Source of the DNA: Anoplopoma fimbria
Taxonomy: Eukaryota; Chordata; Actinopteri; Perciformes; Anoplopomatidae
Reading direction: 5' to 3'
NCBI RefSeq assembly: GCF_027596085.1
Contig: NC_072467.1
Coordinates: forward strand, 4,434,361 to 4,498,360
DNA length: 64,000 nucleotides
Position 1 is the stretch's first letter, and each line of letters starts with the position of its first letter. The position numbers were made by a program, and so were the translations under genes. A model generated the notes under the pieces. The model was not told the DNA's origin. It worked only from the letters and a program-made list of their open reading frames with translations, and made no database searches. Positions 32,501 through 49,165 of the stretch are shown in pieces.

Positions 32501-35500
32501 AGTAATGCTTTGATCAAATGTCTCTGCTGTTATAAGCCAATCAAACGTATTTCCTCTGATTTCCCTCAAAAGATCCTGAATTTCATCTGCACGTGGGAGG
32601 ACTCTTAAACCCCATCCCAGGTAGTGCAACCACACAGCTCAGCCTACTCAAATAGTTGCATCTTTAGATCAATATGTTCCGCACCATCAACTCCAATCCC
32701 CCTTCTCTATTCTGTTTTCCTTTTATCTGCCTCTTGTCACTGTCCTTGGGTCAGATTGTCAGTTTGAGCTGTCTGGGGCTGACGGCATGATCCGCTCCAG
32801 TCAGGTGGAGGAAGATTATAAAGTAAAGCCAGACCAGGCAGTGGACTGCATCTGGACAATACGAGCCCCTACAAACAACAGGGTATGGCATGTCATCTGT
32901 TAGAGTTTTAAATTCCTGCCAGTTTTCTCAACAGAATAAGCTTTCTTCAAAACCCTAGATAAATGCACTTCAAGTTATTCAACATTCCCTGACAATACAT
33001 CCAAAACTTGACATATGTGCACATGAGGTATAAAGCGAATAAATGTATTCATAATCCATCACTCCACATTAGTACACATACAATTAAGCGGGCCCGAAAT
33101 TCTTTATATTTGATCCTTTAATGCAGCGATGCTTTCAAACGTCCTGTCATCTTATAGCAAAGCAAAATACACAAAACTGCATGAAAAAAGTTGTACAGTA
33201 CAACTCTCTGCTTATTCCAGATTTACCTGCGTTTCTTGGAATACCAGATGGAAAACTCAAATGAATGTAAGAAGAACTTTGTGGCTGTTTATGATGGCAG
33301 TAATGCCATTGAGGACCTAAAGGTAATATATTTTATAATATGTGTAATATACATTGTGCTCCTGCAGCTTGTAAAATCAAAGTACCTCAATATGATGTAG
33401 TGTTTTTGTTGCACATTGTATTGCATTATACTCTGTTTTCTCTCCTTTTGCTACACAACAGAGTTTATCTTGCTTTCATTGTCATACACGCTCATTTTTA
33501 TTATCATAGTTGAAGTTGCAACTGTTCTACAGACCTTGGCCTCAATGAGACGACACATACAAAGCTATACGAGAAAATGGTGTGTGGTTTCTTGCAGGCC
33601 AAGTTTTGTAGTACAGTAGCTAATGACATCATGCTGGACACCGGTGTTGGAGTAGTGAGGATGTGGGCTGATGAGGCAAGCCGTCTCAGTCGCTTCCGGA
33701 TGCTGTTCACTTCTTTTGCAGACCGTGAGTTTCCGCTTTATTCTTAACCTTTGCCATTTGACATCTTTACCAGTGTCCTTTTTGATTAGTTTCTGCAGCT
33801 GTGACAAGCACAGAGTTCGGACCGGATGTGTGATGTGAACAGATTTGTAGCAGCAGCACCCTCCTGTGGTTTCCATTCAATTCCCCAGCTTGTTAAAGAG
33901 TAAAGCTGTATTGTTAGCAGTTGTATGAAATGCCCAACCCAGTCCCTAGAAAAATACTGGCATTGTGGTTTCACATGGGACACAAACAATGGTCTCCTGG
34001 GTGAAGTCATATGTTTGCAACCCTTAGAAATAATTAAATAATCTTAATTTAAAATGATAGTTCCAAGTATTTCCTCTCACTGTTTATAACCTGCTACGTT
34101 GGCATGGCATACTGATACACCTGTTTGTGTTTCAGCACCCTGTTTAGGCAGCGCATTCTTTTGCCACAGTAACATGTGCATCAACACATCTCTGGTGTGC
34201 AACGGCATACAGAACTGTGTCTTTCCCTGGGATGAAAGCAACTGCAAAGGTACTCCAGTTGAATCCAAAGCACTAGAAAGTCTGCCGTGCTGATTTACAA
34301 TGAGATAGTGTTATGTAATAGGATACATGTCGTGTCAGTCCCGGTTGAGTCACACCTGCTTGAGGATCTGTGGCTTTAAAATAGAGACTCACACAGGCCC
34401 CTCTCTCTTCTTTTTCTCAAATGTTCCCAAAAAGTATTTCTCCCTGATATCACAAAGCAGTGCATATTGGTGAATGTTGGACAGTACAGAATATCCCTTC
34501 AAAATGTCCTCTTGGCAGGAAAATCATGATCTCATCATCTTTGATGCCTTTCCAGAAAAATTGCCTTTTGGCTGTTTAGTGGCACTTAAGCATCTCAATT
34601 GATTGGGTTAGCTATTTATCAGTAACACTGGATTTTAGTGAAGGCTCTGAATGGTCCCTGGCAGCCAAAGATACAGACTGTCCTGATGAATGGCATCAAG
34701 TAATTGACTAAGGTGCTCTCTGCACCTCTAAATGTCCCTCATATTTTATCTGTCTTTCTCACTCTTCATATCCATCATCCAGAGAAAAAGAGCAAAGGTG
34801 TTTTTCACCAGATCACAAAGACTCATGGGACAGTAATCTGTGTGTCTACGGGAGTGGTGCTACTGCTCCTCATCGTCTCCATCCTGGTGCAAGTCAAACA
34901 GCCACGAAAGAAGGTAATATACAGTAGAGTGATGTTATTTTTATTATTTAGTGTCACGTCCCAACATATTGGTGTAGAAATAACTAATTTAACAAGTGTG
35001 TTTAATCATAATTTGGTGTTGATTAGGTGGTACGTAAGAATAACCTGTTCCACCGAGGCGACTTCCAGGAGGTGTTTGACCCTCCGCATTATGAACTCTT
35101 TACTCTCAGAGACAAGGTTAGTTTGATTACTTTGATACATTGTTAGCTGTACATGGTGATTTTATTTTATCTTACAACATTATACTTTTTAGGATATGTC
35201 TGGGGACCTTGGTGAGTTATCAGAAGAACTCCAGTCCCTGCAGGCACTCAGGAGATCCTCATCAGGCTCACGCTGCATTCACGAACACCACTGTGGCTCT
35301 CAAGCTTCTGTCAACTCCGTCAAAGCCAGTCAAGGTGCACATGACATGGCCGGGGGGTCCCTTGAGCTTCCTCCTTTCAGAGGGGAACTTCAAGGCGCAT
35401 TACCTCCCCTCAGGGACCTGAACAGCAGTATGCGGAAGAAGAGCTGGCCTAGTATGAAACCAGGACGAATGCAGGACCATCATGGTATGGGGGATAGAGC

Positions 35501-35642
35501 AATGGGGCGGCAGGATAGAGTGATGGAAGAGGACGAAGAGGAGGAGGAAGATGGAAGGTATGATGTGTATGTACGCAGAGCAGGAAGCCGAAGAGGGAAC
35601 TATGAAATGGCCCAGCAAAGATCCTTGTCCATGGATTTCTGA
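29563..35642 (+). CDS. neto2: neuropilin and tolloid-like protein 2
   Basis: NETO2 is an auxiliary subunit of kainate-type glutamate receptors and also binds the KCC2 transporter. Exons: 29563-29572, 30872-30928, 31489-31647, 32143-32391, 32573-32620, 32755-32882, 33221-33322, 33598-33724, 34136-34249, 34783-34913, 35027-35116 and 35193-35642; phases agree for 554 residues (human about 525). The first coding exon holds only ATGCGTGTAG and splices to a hydrophobic signal peptide ending near ALAQKTK. CUB1 spans about 44-159 ([22 protein letters not shown]), CUB2 about 175-290, and an LDLa module about 295-331 ([14 protein letters not shown]). One membrane segment lies near 348-368. The cytoplasmic tail keeps [35 protein letters not shown] and the terminal SLSMDF typical of NETO2. 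A Glu-rich insertion lies near residue 515. The polyadenylation signal is at 36105-36110. Confidence 0.95.
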
Positions 35643-38124
35643 AAAGAAAAGACAAGGTTGGCACTGTAATTACTGCAGACAACTTTTCAATCAGAGCCAC
35701 AATTTGGGGACAATCATTGACTTTGTCTTTTTTAAGTCGACTCCTTAACAGTGAGGTTGAGGAATACAGGGTCTGCTACAGAACAGTTCTTCAGGATATT
35801 TTTTTTTTAATTCAAAATAGTTGAGCACTGCCGGCTCTATCTGAACCACTATTCGCTGAAACAGCTGAAAGGGAGCTGCTATCGTATTTTTGATCAGTGT
35901 AAAAGTGAAGCCAGATGATTATGCTGTGTAATGTTCTTGTTTTCAATGTATTTTTAAAAAAAACATTTTACTGTAAAGCAAATTGACTTTGTTGAAAATG
36001 TTTTCAATCAATGTTTAGGCTCTGAAGACATGTTTTAAGGAAGTGTGTTACATTTTAAGGAAACCCCGTAAAAATCACCTCAGTTTCTGTTTAATCTCTT
36101 AAGGAATAAATATGTACATTTGGCACCCATTTTGGTTCATGAAAAGTACCATGCCCTTGAGTCAAATCAGCAGTGGAGCAGTCACTGATGTCCCTTCCAG
36201 GCGGCAGGTGTGTGTGTGTGTGTGTGTGTTGATCAGGAATCTCCTAAAAGGTGTGTCCAACAGGAATTCTGGTTGGAACTTTCCTTGTAATGTTAATTGT
36301 CAGTATGTTATATAATAGAGTTATATAACCACCAAAAGCACCATTGGGAAAGGCTAACCTTCTATGTTTCATTTTTGATTTTTGGGCTGTAGACATGGAA
36401 TTAACCTACTGTGGACAGTGTACACCTCTGACAGATGGCTACGATAGACTGCTTTGCATGTTTTATCCCAGTGATGATGTTGATGAGTATGTGGTCAGTG
36501 TGCCAAACTACTTAGATAACCTTGGATCTGGAGGAAAACACAATCAGAAATCCAGAAAGTTATTTCAAAGCAACAGCCCTCCAGTATACTCAGCAAATCT
36601 GTGGGGTTCAATCATCATATTCAGAAAATTCACTGGGCAGATAATTAATGGAGCAACTATGCGTAAACACAGAGACAAACATGCACATGCAGTCTTGTCA
36701 CTTCATTATGGGTGCTGTTTATGCCCAAGAGCCCTGTCATGCTCAAGAATAATGAATACAATAATAAAAGGTTTACTCTGGTTGGCTTCTACTGATGACC
36801 AAAGAATAACAATAGGACCAAACAGCCAATAAGTGTGAATGGATCATTCATAATGACTTGTACTGTGCTGCTCAAAAGTTTCCACAAGTTGGCCTTATAT
36901 TTGAAGAAACAAGTTTTATCAAATCACTTTCTCAGGCACTGCACACCCGCTGAGTGTGACTGGTTTTAATTGAAACTGTGGTGCACAGTCATTATTTTAT
37001 TCACATGATATCCAGGAATAGGCAGGATATCTGAGGTACATCAGATAATGGATTGCAAAGAAAAAATGGATCAATAGGCTCAGGTGATGCATGCTGCTTG
37101 GCTTTTTATTATAGTAAAACGACTGAACAGCTCAACTTATTACACAATGGCCTTTGGTTTTTGTTCCTCAACTGAATTCATAAAGAACATTATGGAAAAA
37201 CAACAAAAACTTGTTACTAAACAGTCAAATAATTTTGGACACGTCTCATCTCATTTAACTGTGTTATCCCTGCCTGATTCAGCGGTGCAATTCTTAGTCT
37301 GTGTTAAGTATAACCCTTATGTTATAATGTGTGCTTCATCCTCATGTAGGACACTGTGTGACCTTCAGCAAAGAAAGTGAACACTGAGTTGACTTTACAG
37401 TACAGTAGATAAATGAGTGAGTCAGGTGATCAACAGGTTGGCCTGCAGTCTGTCAATCATTAACAGAGTTCAACTCAGAGAAAAACACATGCTTAAACAT
37501 GACAATGGAGTTTACGATATTATAAGACATGATGGTGAATGCAGATTATGCCACCCTGACAGGTTTTTCATCATTCTTGTCTTGAACGACAGAGGGACTG
37601 ACGCATACCAAGTTAATTATTACACACTTGGTTCAAAAGCACCTTATCAAGCAATATGAATGCATGTGACAAAACGTGAAAAAATAAAAATCACATGACA
37701 CAATAATTCCATAATTCTCTATGGCATCTTTTGAATCGGAATAAAAAAGAACATTAATAGCACAGATATAAATACAACACAATTCTACAATTCCGCAAGA
37801 AGTTCTTTTTGTCCCCATTAATACAAAAAAATATGCTACCATACACAACAATGACTTTGTCCAATTCATGAAACAAATCAGCAGCTGCAGAGAAAAATAC
37901 CGCACCAGTTGTTGTGTTTTTTTTTTTTTAAAAGAGTCTTTGTGTGTCCTTCATCTTTTCCTTCTATTTCATTAAAACCCCACCACACAAATGAGATCAT
38001 TTTGTGTTTCAGTCTAGTTTGACATGAAGTCATGAAGTGTGCAGGCACGCGGTCAGTCTGTCTCCGGCCAGTATGTTGTTTCCGCGGCACAACAAATGTC
38101 TCTCAGCACATTTAGATCCAACCA
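35643..38124. other. convergent 3' space between neto2 and tmem116
   Basis: The neto2 3' UTR runs to the AATAAA at 36105-36110. A short GT tract lies at 36209-36229. The open frame at 36344-36832 has no domain and no splice-site support, so I do not call it. The right end would contain the 3' UTR of the minus-strand receptor-like gene. Confidence 0.6.
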
Positions 38125-41100
38125 TTAAAACGAACTTCTCAGTGATTCTTCAAAGAAGGCCAGCTGTTGGTGTTCCACCAGAGGTGTATTCTCCCCAAGA
38201 ACGGCCTGGGTGAAGTTGGGCCGTCTCCAACCGTAAACCATGCTGTTCAGGAAGCCTTGCAGGGACACACTGGCAGCCTGAAATAAATAAAAAATTATGT
38301 AAAAGGCAACTCAGACATCAGATGATATTTTAATTTTCTCATTTAAAATGTTGTTGTTCTGAAACATACCTGTATCATATAAAGGCCAAATAGGCTGTGT
38401 TGTTCAATATCTGTCCAGATCATCAGGGTAGACAGTAGAATGAGGAAAAGAGCTACAGCATGAAGAAAAAAAACAGTGAGGCATTGATTTGAACTTAATG
38501 AAGTGTGGTACATTAGATTTAAGTGTGTGAGGGTGTTTGTTTGTGTGTGTGTGTGCGTGTAAGTGTGTGTACCTGGTGCCCAGCAGAAAAAGATGACTAA
38601 CACCATATTTCTTGCTGTAGAAAACACTCTTTTGATTCTCCTACTTGAACGTCCATCTCCCTCCACAGGAAATAGCCCCTCCTGCTCATGTCTTTCATAC
38701 CATTTACCAACCTTATAGTAAATGACCTGAAACAAGAAACAAATAAGTGACTACAGTCTGCTTACACACATTTAAATATTTAATTCAAGGCTTTAGATAG
38801 CACTGTAAAAAGTCAAACCTATATTTAAACAAAACTGTAAATAAAAAATGTAATATGATTGCCTATTACTTACAGAGCAAGACAACATCACTGGTATCAC
38901 AATGAGGAAAAGAAAAATCATGATGAAAGTGTCATGAATTCTTTCCTGTGTAGAAAATAAACATGATAGCTTAGATATATCACAGTGCCAATCAAATACA
39001 GTAAAATGAAATGATAATAAAACAAATGTTGTGAAATGAAAACACTGCAAATTAAAGAGAAAGTGTATTCAAAGAGTAATTCGGTTTAAGTGTTAAAGGG
39101 GGGGTTTACACTCACAGTATCGGAGCAGGGATCCCTCAAGACATGCAAGAACAAAATACAACTGAGAAAAAAAATGAAAAGGTCAAAAATGCAGGGGGGA
39201 ACATATCGATTTCACTGCTGTTACATGTCTGAAAGCAACAGCAGTGACTTTAGAGTAAGTTCTTAATAAAAGTTGTGTTCTCACCTGGTGCAGTATTTGC
39301 TATCATTACGGACGATCAATGGTCTACCAGTGACTGGAATCAGCGCGGTAGATTTTATAATTGGAATGAGAACATATGCTAAGTACATCACAATGGGGAT
39401 CAACCTTTGATATTGGAAAAACAGAGACACAGAATTAACTTGTGGACACCAGGATGACAACCAAAAATGCTGAAAATGTGTTTAAAGTTATAGTATGTTA
39501 ACAAACTCACCACACAATGGCATATACAGGTATTGCGATTATTTTCCTTCTACACCGACTCTGTAAATCAGACAGATAGGGAGAATCACATTAATAAATT
39601 AGTTCTTATTGTTTTTGTACAAACTATAATCTACAGATGCAGTGGAAGCTTCACCTGCAACCCCTCATCCTCTGTGGGTCTTGATCTCCACCCTTGGATT
39701 GCATTCTTTGACTTCCATGCGTAAACCACCACCAGCAGAAATGAAATTAAATAAAATGTCTGGAACGGAATGGACAAACACACAAATATGCAACCGTCAA
39801 GTACAACAATTTATTGCAGCACAATATACAGTGATGCTTAATATGACACTATGACTTGAATCTGATAAGAAATGACTTCCCAAAGGTAAAAGTTTTTGTT
39901 TGCATGCATAAAAAAAACATAGTGCACAATTGAATGTAATCCATCAACACTGTGAGCAGTGACTAGTTTAACACAAATGTCCTTGACCTCCTCCATTAAT
40001 AGTTTCTTTGAAGAGGTTAAATTGGGGTTAAAGGCCAACCGGGGTGTTTTAAGAATATCACTCCAACCAATTAAATTATTCATTTTAGGCTTGGGGTCAC
40101 TCAATTTTCTCCTATTCAGAAATGTAACCTGACATTTTGCTTTGAATAATTATTACACTTTAAAAGGCTAAATATTTTCCATATCTGCATTTTGAAAGAA
40201 AGCCACAATCTGAACTGAATGAATCTGAGTAACACTGTTCTTGTACTTACAATCCATTCTTTTCAACATTTTTTGAATGTAAAATCAATATCTCCCTCGC
40301 CCTTAATCACTGTGACATGGCACAAAAGCAAAACTGCCAACCACTTTGCTTTATCTATGCAATATAATGAACACAAGGTTCCGACTTATTTTACTGACTT
40401 ATTTTACTGCTCAGTCTCAGTTACAATCCTGTGATGTGATTAAACACTGAGATAGGGATCTGAGAGAGAAGTCAGCTGGGAAGTACCAAACTCTTAGTGG
40501 AAGTATTTACCCAAGCCTCTCTCAACTTTCCTGTCTAGTTTAAGAAGATTAAACCTCCGACATGACCCTCCACCCACCAGGAAACAATCTTGTAAATGAT
40601 TTAGGGTAATAATAATAATTAAGCCTTTATTAGTCCCACAATGGGGAAATTATTTCTCTGCATTTAACCCATCCCGGAGGAGCAGTGGGCTGCAATGAAG
40701 CGCCCGGGGAGCAACTTGGGGTTAGGTGTCTTGCTCAAGGACACCTCGGCATGTTGCCGGTAGAGGGGTTTGAACCACCAACCTTGTGGTTACGGGACAA
40801 GCGCTCTACCTCATGTGCCACAGCCGCCCCAAGAGGACTAACAAAGTGAAAGTAACTGTTTCTCACCAGGGACAGCGGCAGGCTGTATTGGCAGATGACT
40901 ACACTGTTGTCAGTGCTCATTTTGTTCATGACACTGGTGGACAAAAGGATCAGAGCAGCCAGGAGGTCTGCCAGTGCGAGCTGCACCAGGAGGTGGACCT
41001 GCAAACAAATACATAAAAAGGATGTTTCTTTGCTGCAAAACTGTGATATGCATAAGAAGACAAAAATCAACAAATTCCCTGCCCTGGAACACTCTGTACC

Positions 41101-41128
41101 AAAACATCAACAAACTATCAGAACTGTA

Positions 41129-41199
<71 letters not shown>

Positions 41200-42318
41200 A
41201 CAGTAACACAAATACAAATACATAAGTACAAACAATCTGACTCACCTGTTCTTTTAGGTGCCTCCATCTCACCATGGAAACCACCAGGACAGAAAAACTC
41301 CCAATCACACTGCAGTTAATCATACATATGTGGAGTATTACATAACACAGACAGGGTTGGGCAAAATTATATCAGCACTGCATTCATTTCTTTAACATGT
41401 GTATGAGGTTTAAAATAAATGAGGAACACAAAGTTGGGACCTTATGGTCATTTGGCATCACATCAACACTAAACCTGAGTCAAAGTGGGTTTATTAAACT
41501 GCTCAATGTCTGAGGATGAAATAGGCCCCTATGCCTGAAAGACAACTTATCTCAAGCGCATGTGATACCTGCATAAAAAGCTGTAAGATGACACACATTC
41601 TCCATCATAACCCTTCTTTTGGCTCCATAGAAACTAACTGACTTATTTTCCCCCCACATTTTCTCCAGCACCAGCTACTGTTTTAAATTCTTTGTCACAT
41701 GCAAAAGAAAGAAACCGAGGGACTTGTAAACAAAACAGTACACATCAGCAGAGTGACTGAGTTCACTGAAGGAAGTTCTAAGTTTTCAGCAGCTACAAAT
41801 ATTCTGTGCTGAATACTTGTTATATTTACATGGTGGAAATATTCTTAATAAAGCAGACCCATGAGGTAAGAACACTAAAGAAAGACAGAAAGAGAATACA
41901 GTCCTCTTAAATGCTGCCATGTTGGTTCAGCAAACCTCCCCTTATCAGAAAACTGAAATTATATGATTATGATTCTGCTGATAGCCTTATTGTACAATTC
42001 ATTTTGTATGCTATAATCTGGTTGCTATAAAAACTCCTAATGTAAATAAATAACATTTATTGCGGGTAAGGTATCATGCATGAAAGAGAAAACGTATGAC
42101 GAAGCATTTTACCTGAGAGTGAGTAACACTAGGTACTCAGTAGACAGAACATCAATCTGAAGAAAAAACAAAAATTCAAACATGTTACCAGAAATGTACC
42201 TATTATTTCCCTCCTAAAAGCTGTTTTCATTTTTAATGTATTAATACATGCACAGAAAAATAAGTCATTAAGTGTAAGTGCCTACCTGATCTTCACTCAG
42301 TATACCATCAAACTCCAT
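38125..42318 (-). CDS. tmem116: seven-pass receptor-like membrane protein, probable TMEM116
   Basis: Twelve phase-consistent exons on the minus strand: 42286-42318, 42113-42156, 41246-41309, 40867-40998, 39655-39759, 39511-39560, 39285-39404, 39116-39161, 38874-38945, 38573-38726, 38370-38452 and 38125-38277; 351 residues. It has about seven hydrophobic segments. Segment 2 reads LVQLALADLLAALI, with the Asp found in rhodopsin-type receptors, and VVICQY gives the usual outer-loop Cys. Segment 7 reads GFLNSMVYGW, where an NPxxY motif would be. This ending, with VLGENTPLVEH after it, resembles TMEM116 (GLLNCGVYGW-type ending), an orphan GPCR-like protein whose usual human form is shorter (about 245 residues). 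Another orphan GPCR-like family is possible. Intron 4 contains a SINE. Confidence 0.65.
40606..40830 (-). mobile_element. tRNA-derived SINE in tmem116 intron 4
   Basis: Read on the minus strand it starts GGGGCGGCTGTGGCACATGA, has a B-box-like GGTTCAAACC, continues CTTGAGCAAGACACCTAACC and GCAGCCCACTGCTCC, and ends GGGACTAATAAAGGCTTAAT with an ATT-repeat tail. The pol III promoter boxes, simple-repeat tail and lack of coding capacity define a SINE. Confidence 0.75.
41130..41193. repeat. (AT)n microsatellite in tmem116 intron 3
   Basis: A pure AT dinucleotide tract of about 64 bases. Confidence 0.97.
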
Positions 42319-42769
42319 GGGGAATTTCCAATAATCAGTCTATTCAAAACTGCTCACCTGTTTCCATAACAGGTCCTCTGTGAAAATATGATTTCTTGTC
42401 AAAGCACACCTCTATAAAAGTCTGCACCTTTGTCACATGCTGCTGGTTTGACTCCACCTGCTTTGAGTGTGTGCTTAGTGCAACACTTAAAATGGAAATC
42501 CCTAGGTGGAATGGAGTATTCCTGGTTTTACCGCTGGTCTTTTATGAAATTGAAACTATGAGACAGAATATCCCATGTACTATTTGGACCTTCTTTGTTA
42601 GAAGATTGAATTCCCTACCAAGATAACAGTTGTAGATACCAGATGTCCTTATTGTCTCTGCTGTCGTGCCAAAATGTTTACCAGAAACTATAATGACAAT
42701 TTATCTGTAATGTATTGCATTAATAACAAACAGCTCTAGACACACACTGTCTCTCATACACACGGGGAC

Positions 42770-43097
42770 TGTGGACTGCAGTGACTCTGAACTGAGCAAC
42801 CATTAATCCGTTCACAGTTTATATTATACTGCACTTATCCTAGTCGTAGTAGTTTGTAGCACTTACTATATTCGTATTAGTCTGTTGCAATTATTGTTTT
42901 CGTAGTAATTTGCCTCTGCACTATACTTTTGCTCTGGTTTATGCTTTAAGATGCTTGTTTAAGAAAGGAGATGCACTTATGACTTCTGGTGACTAGTAGT
43001 TCTCTTGAATACCTATGTTGAATACACTTCCTGTAAGTCGCTTTGGATAAAAGCGTCTGCTAAATGACTGTAATGTAATGTAATGTAATGTAATACT

Positions 43098-43138
<41 letters not shown>
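42770..43138 (+). mobile_element. retroposon remnant with TGTAATG tail and poly(A) tract
   Basis: Its 3' end, GTAAGTCGCTTTGGATAAAA GCGTCTGCTAAATGACTG followed by TGTAATGTAATG repeats (43036-43095), is nearly identical to the tail of the SINE at 50471-50757. The upstream part (GCACTTATCC, GTAGTAGTTTGTAGCACTTA) is not tRNA-like, so it may be a LINE fragment or another SINE class. A pure A tract follows at 43101-43138. The left boundary is approximate. Confidence 0.6.
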
Positions 43139-43143
<5 letters not shown>

Positions 43144-43372
43144 TATTACAGAGACATCTAGTGGCATTTTACTGCGTGACCAAAACAACTTTTTTTTTAG
43201 CATTAAAAGAACATTGAAGTAATTTCCACTGTGTTGAAAACGGACTACAAATGAATGATTATATACAGTATAAAAACAAGCTTGAATGTGTATTAAAAAC
43301 GCCACACAACGCACTGAAAAAGCTTCTGTTTACAAAACATTGACGTGTGTTGATAAAGTTGATTCAAACTGA

Positions 43373-43407
43373 TGACGTCATAGATTCCACGTTGGCCCGG
43401 ACGTGGC
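43373..43407 (+). promoter_or_regulatory. CRE and Golgi-stress-type motif upstream of the ARF gene
   Basis: TGACGTCA (perfect CRE) is at 43373-43380 and ACGTGGC at 43401-43407, about 105-140 bases before the start codon. ACGTGGC is the published core of the Golgi apparatus stress response element, and ARF4 is a known target of CREB3 in Golgi stress. A second perfect CRE lies in intron 1 at 44221-44228. Function here is inferred from motifs. Confidence 0.5.
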
Positions 43408-43512
43408 ACTTCAGCGTCCTGTAACCGGATCAGTGTAAACTGGAACACGTCGGTGTAGCTGCGGCTAATACCAGCGCTTCTTTCTCACAGCATAAGACAT
43501 CACCGAGCAGCC

Positions 43513-47333
<3,821 letters not shown>

Positions 47334-49132
47334 AGAAGGATCAGCTGAACGGAGAGAGAAAGCGGCTGAAAACCACAGGACAGGAGAGGAGGCACAGACA
47401 TTCAATCTAGAAACATTTGGTCTTCCAGCACCAATGTTCACAAAAAGGACAAGGCTGGTGGACGATATATAATCATCTTTGGGAAATTTTAATATCACAT
47501 TCTTTCTTTTATTATCAGTAATATTACCATATTATCTCTTGATATAGTCTGTTTTTCACCTTCTGTTCCCAAACTCTTACATGGCAACAATTTGTAATTA
47601 CACATTCAGTTGCATGATGAGCAAATGGCCTTTTTGGGAAATTTCATAGAAACAATAAACGGAGGGATGGAAGTTGTTTTTCCACTTGACACCTCTGCTC
47701 ATGTCTAGGCAGAATTTGCAGTAATTGACCACTTGTGTAATTGTTTGACTTTCTTATAGCCATTATTGAGCCGAACCTAGGGGATATGATAATGTCACTC
47801 TAGAGCTTTGGTGAAGGACAACTGGTAGGCTCGCTCAGGCTGTTCATCTTTACAACCCCTCTGGGATATTTGACTCCCTCACAGAACTGACCGTTGCTCT
47901 TCACTGCTTTGTGTCATGCCAACTCATTTCTGTTAAGGGCAGCCCATAGAATGAGATGGATGAGGACTGCCTCATTTCCCCAGATAGTTAGTTGTGTGGA
48001 ACCACATGGCCTCCCAGTAAACAGATCCAAAGTGAATATTGTGCCTTCTGGTCCCTCTTAACACAAATCTGACTAATCCTTTCCTTATCTCATTCTGAGG
48101 CTATGCTCGCTCATTAAGTGCTTAAGTGACTTATTTGTTTTTGAAAGACAAAATATCGCAATAAGACACTTCGTTTTGTTCTGCGGTGCATAGTGAGGTT
48201 CAGCAGACCCATGCCAGTGTGAGTGTACATTGCTTCTTTAAAACTAAACTACACTACCAACCAGGATTTCATACTATTTATGTCCTCCTAACATTTTTTT
48301 TTTTTTTTTATAGCGACATGCATGAAAACAGGATTTAATTAGAAATTTCATCTCTGTTGACACTACCAGAAAATCTTTTTTACCCTAAAAGGAGGAAGGA
48401 AGCGCCTTTTTAGTGTTGACATATGGCTAATGTCAGTGTGACACAGTAAAGTAGCATGTTTTTTCTTGTTTGAGTTTGTTGTACTTGTGTCTGAAGGCAA
48501 ATACTATAAACAAAAGCATACCTGCCCCATTTGTTTATTTTTGTGTATACATTCCAACTTATGCTTGCAGACGCTGGAGCTGCCACTCTTAAAATTATTC
48601 CCGAAAGATATTTTCCAAAAAAAAGCTCTGAATAAACACTATGTTAAAACAAATTTGTGTTTTTGACTCTTATCATTGAGGACAGGTACTTCATTTTATT
48701 CAAAACTCTAAATGTACTATGAAAACATTTTAATTACTTGATTAGAAGGTCAAATTAAATCATGCATACTTCAATTTCAAATTTTGTTTCATAATACTAT
48801 AGACTTAAAAATAACTCAACTGGCATCTTCTATCAGGAACTGTGCCTGATAAGAGGAAGTGTAAAAGCGGTTTAGGTTTGTGACAGATATTGTTCCCACC
48901 TGTCTTTGGTTAAATATTACTCACTTTAAAACCCCTACACCTCCTAAAAAATCTACTTTTTCCTGTTATAAATAGCCCCAGGCAAGCAAGCTTATTTTGC
49001 CTAAGAAGTCATGGGTGGAAATAAATTGTCATGTGGCTGTCTTATAGATGGGAGCTAACTAGTGGAGAGTTATAAGCAAAAATGCCCTTCAATGCGATGC
49101 TTTACCAAGGCGTTGAGCCTACCGTACCTGAC

Positions 49133-49165
49133 CTGCAGCTGATCTTTGATGATGCTGGATGACAC
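49133..49165 (-). other. candidate isolated 33-base exon
   Basis: On the minus strand a strong acceptor (CTCTCTGCATTTCTCTCCCAG) precedes 33 bases that end CTGCAG before GTCAGG. The frame is open and reads VSSSIIKDQLQ. No flanking exons were found and I recognise no gene, so this may be chance or a microexon of an unannotated transcript. Confidence 0.25.

Noticed and set aside
36344..36832. 162-codon open frame after neto2
   Set aside because: No domain, no hydrophobic or compositional signal of a real protein, no splice or promoter context; it lies past the neto2 polyadenylation signal in AT-rich sequence.
48965..49165. Small plus-strand gene: TATA-like box at 48967 and a 26-codon frame from 49083
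   Set aside because: The frame has no splice donor, and its span overlaps the better-supported minus-strand splice signals at 49133-49165. Kept only as context.
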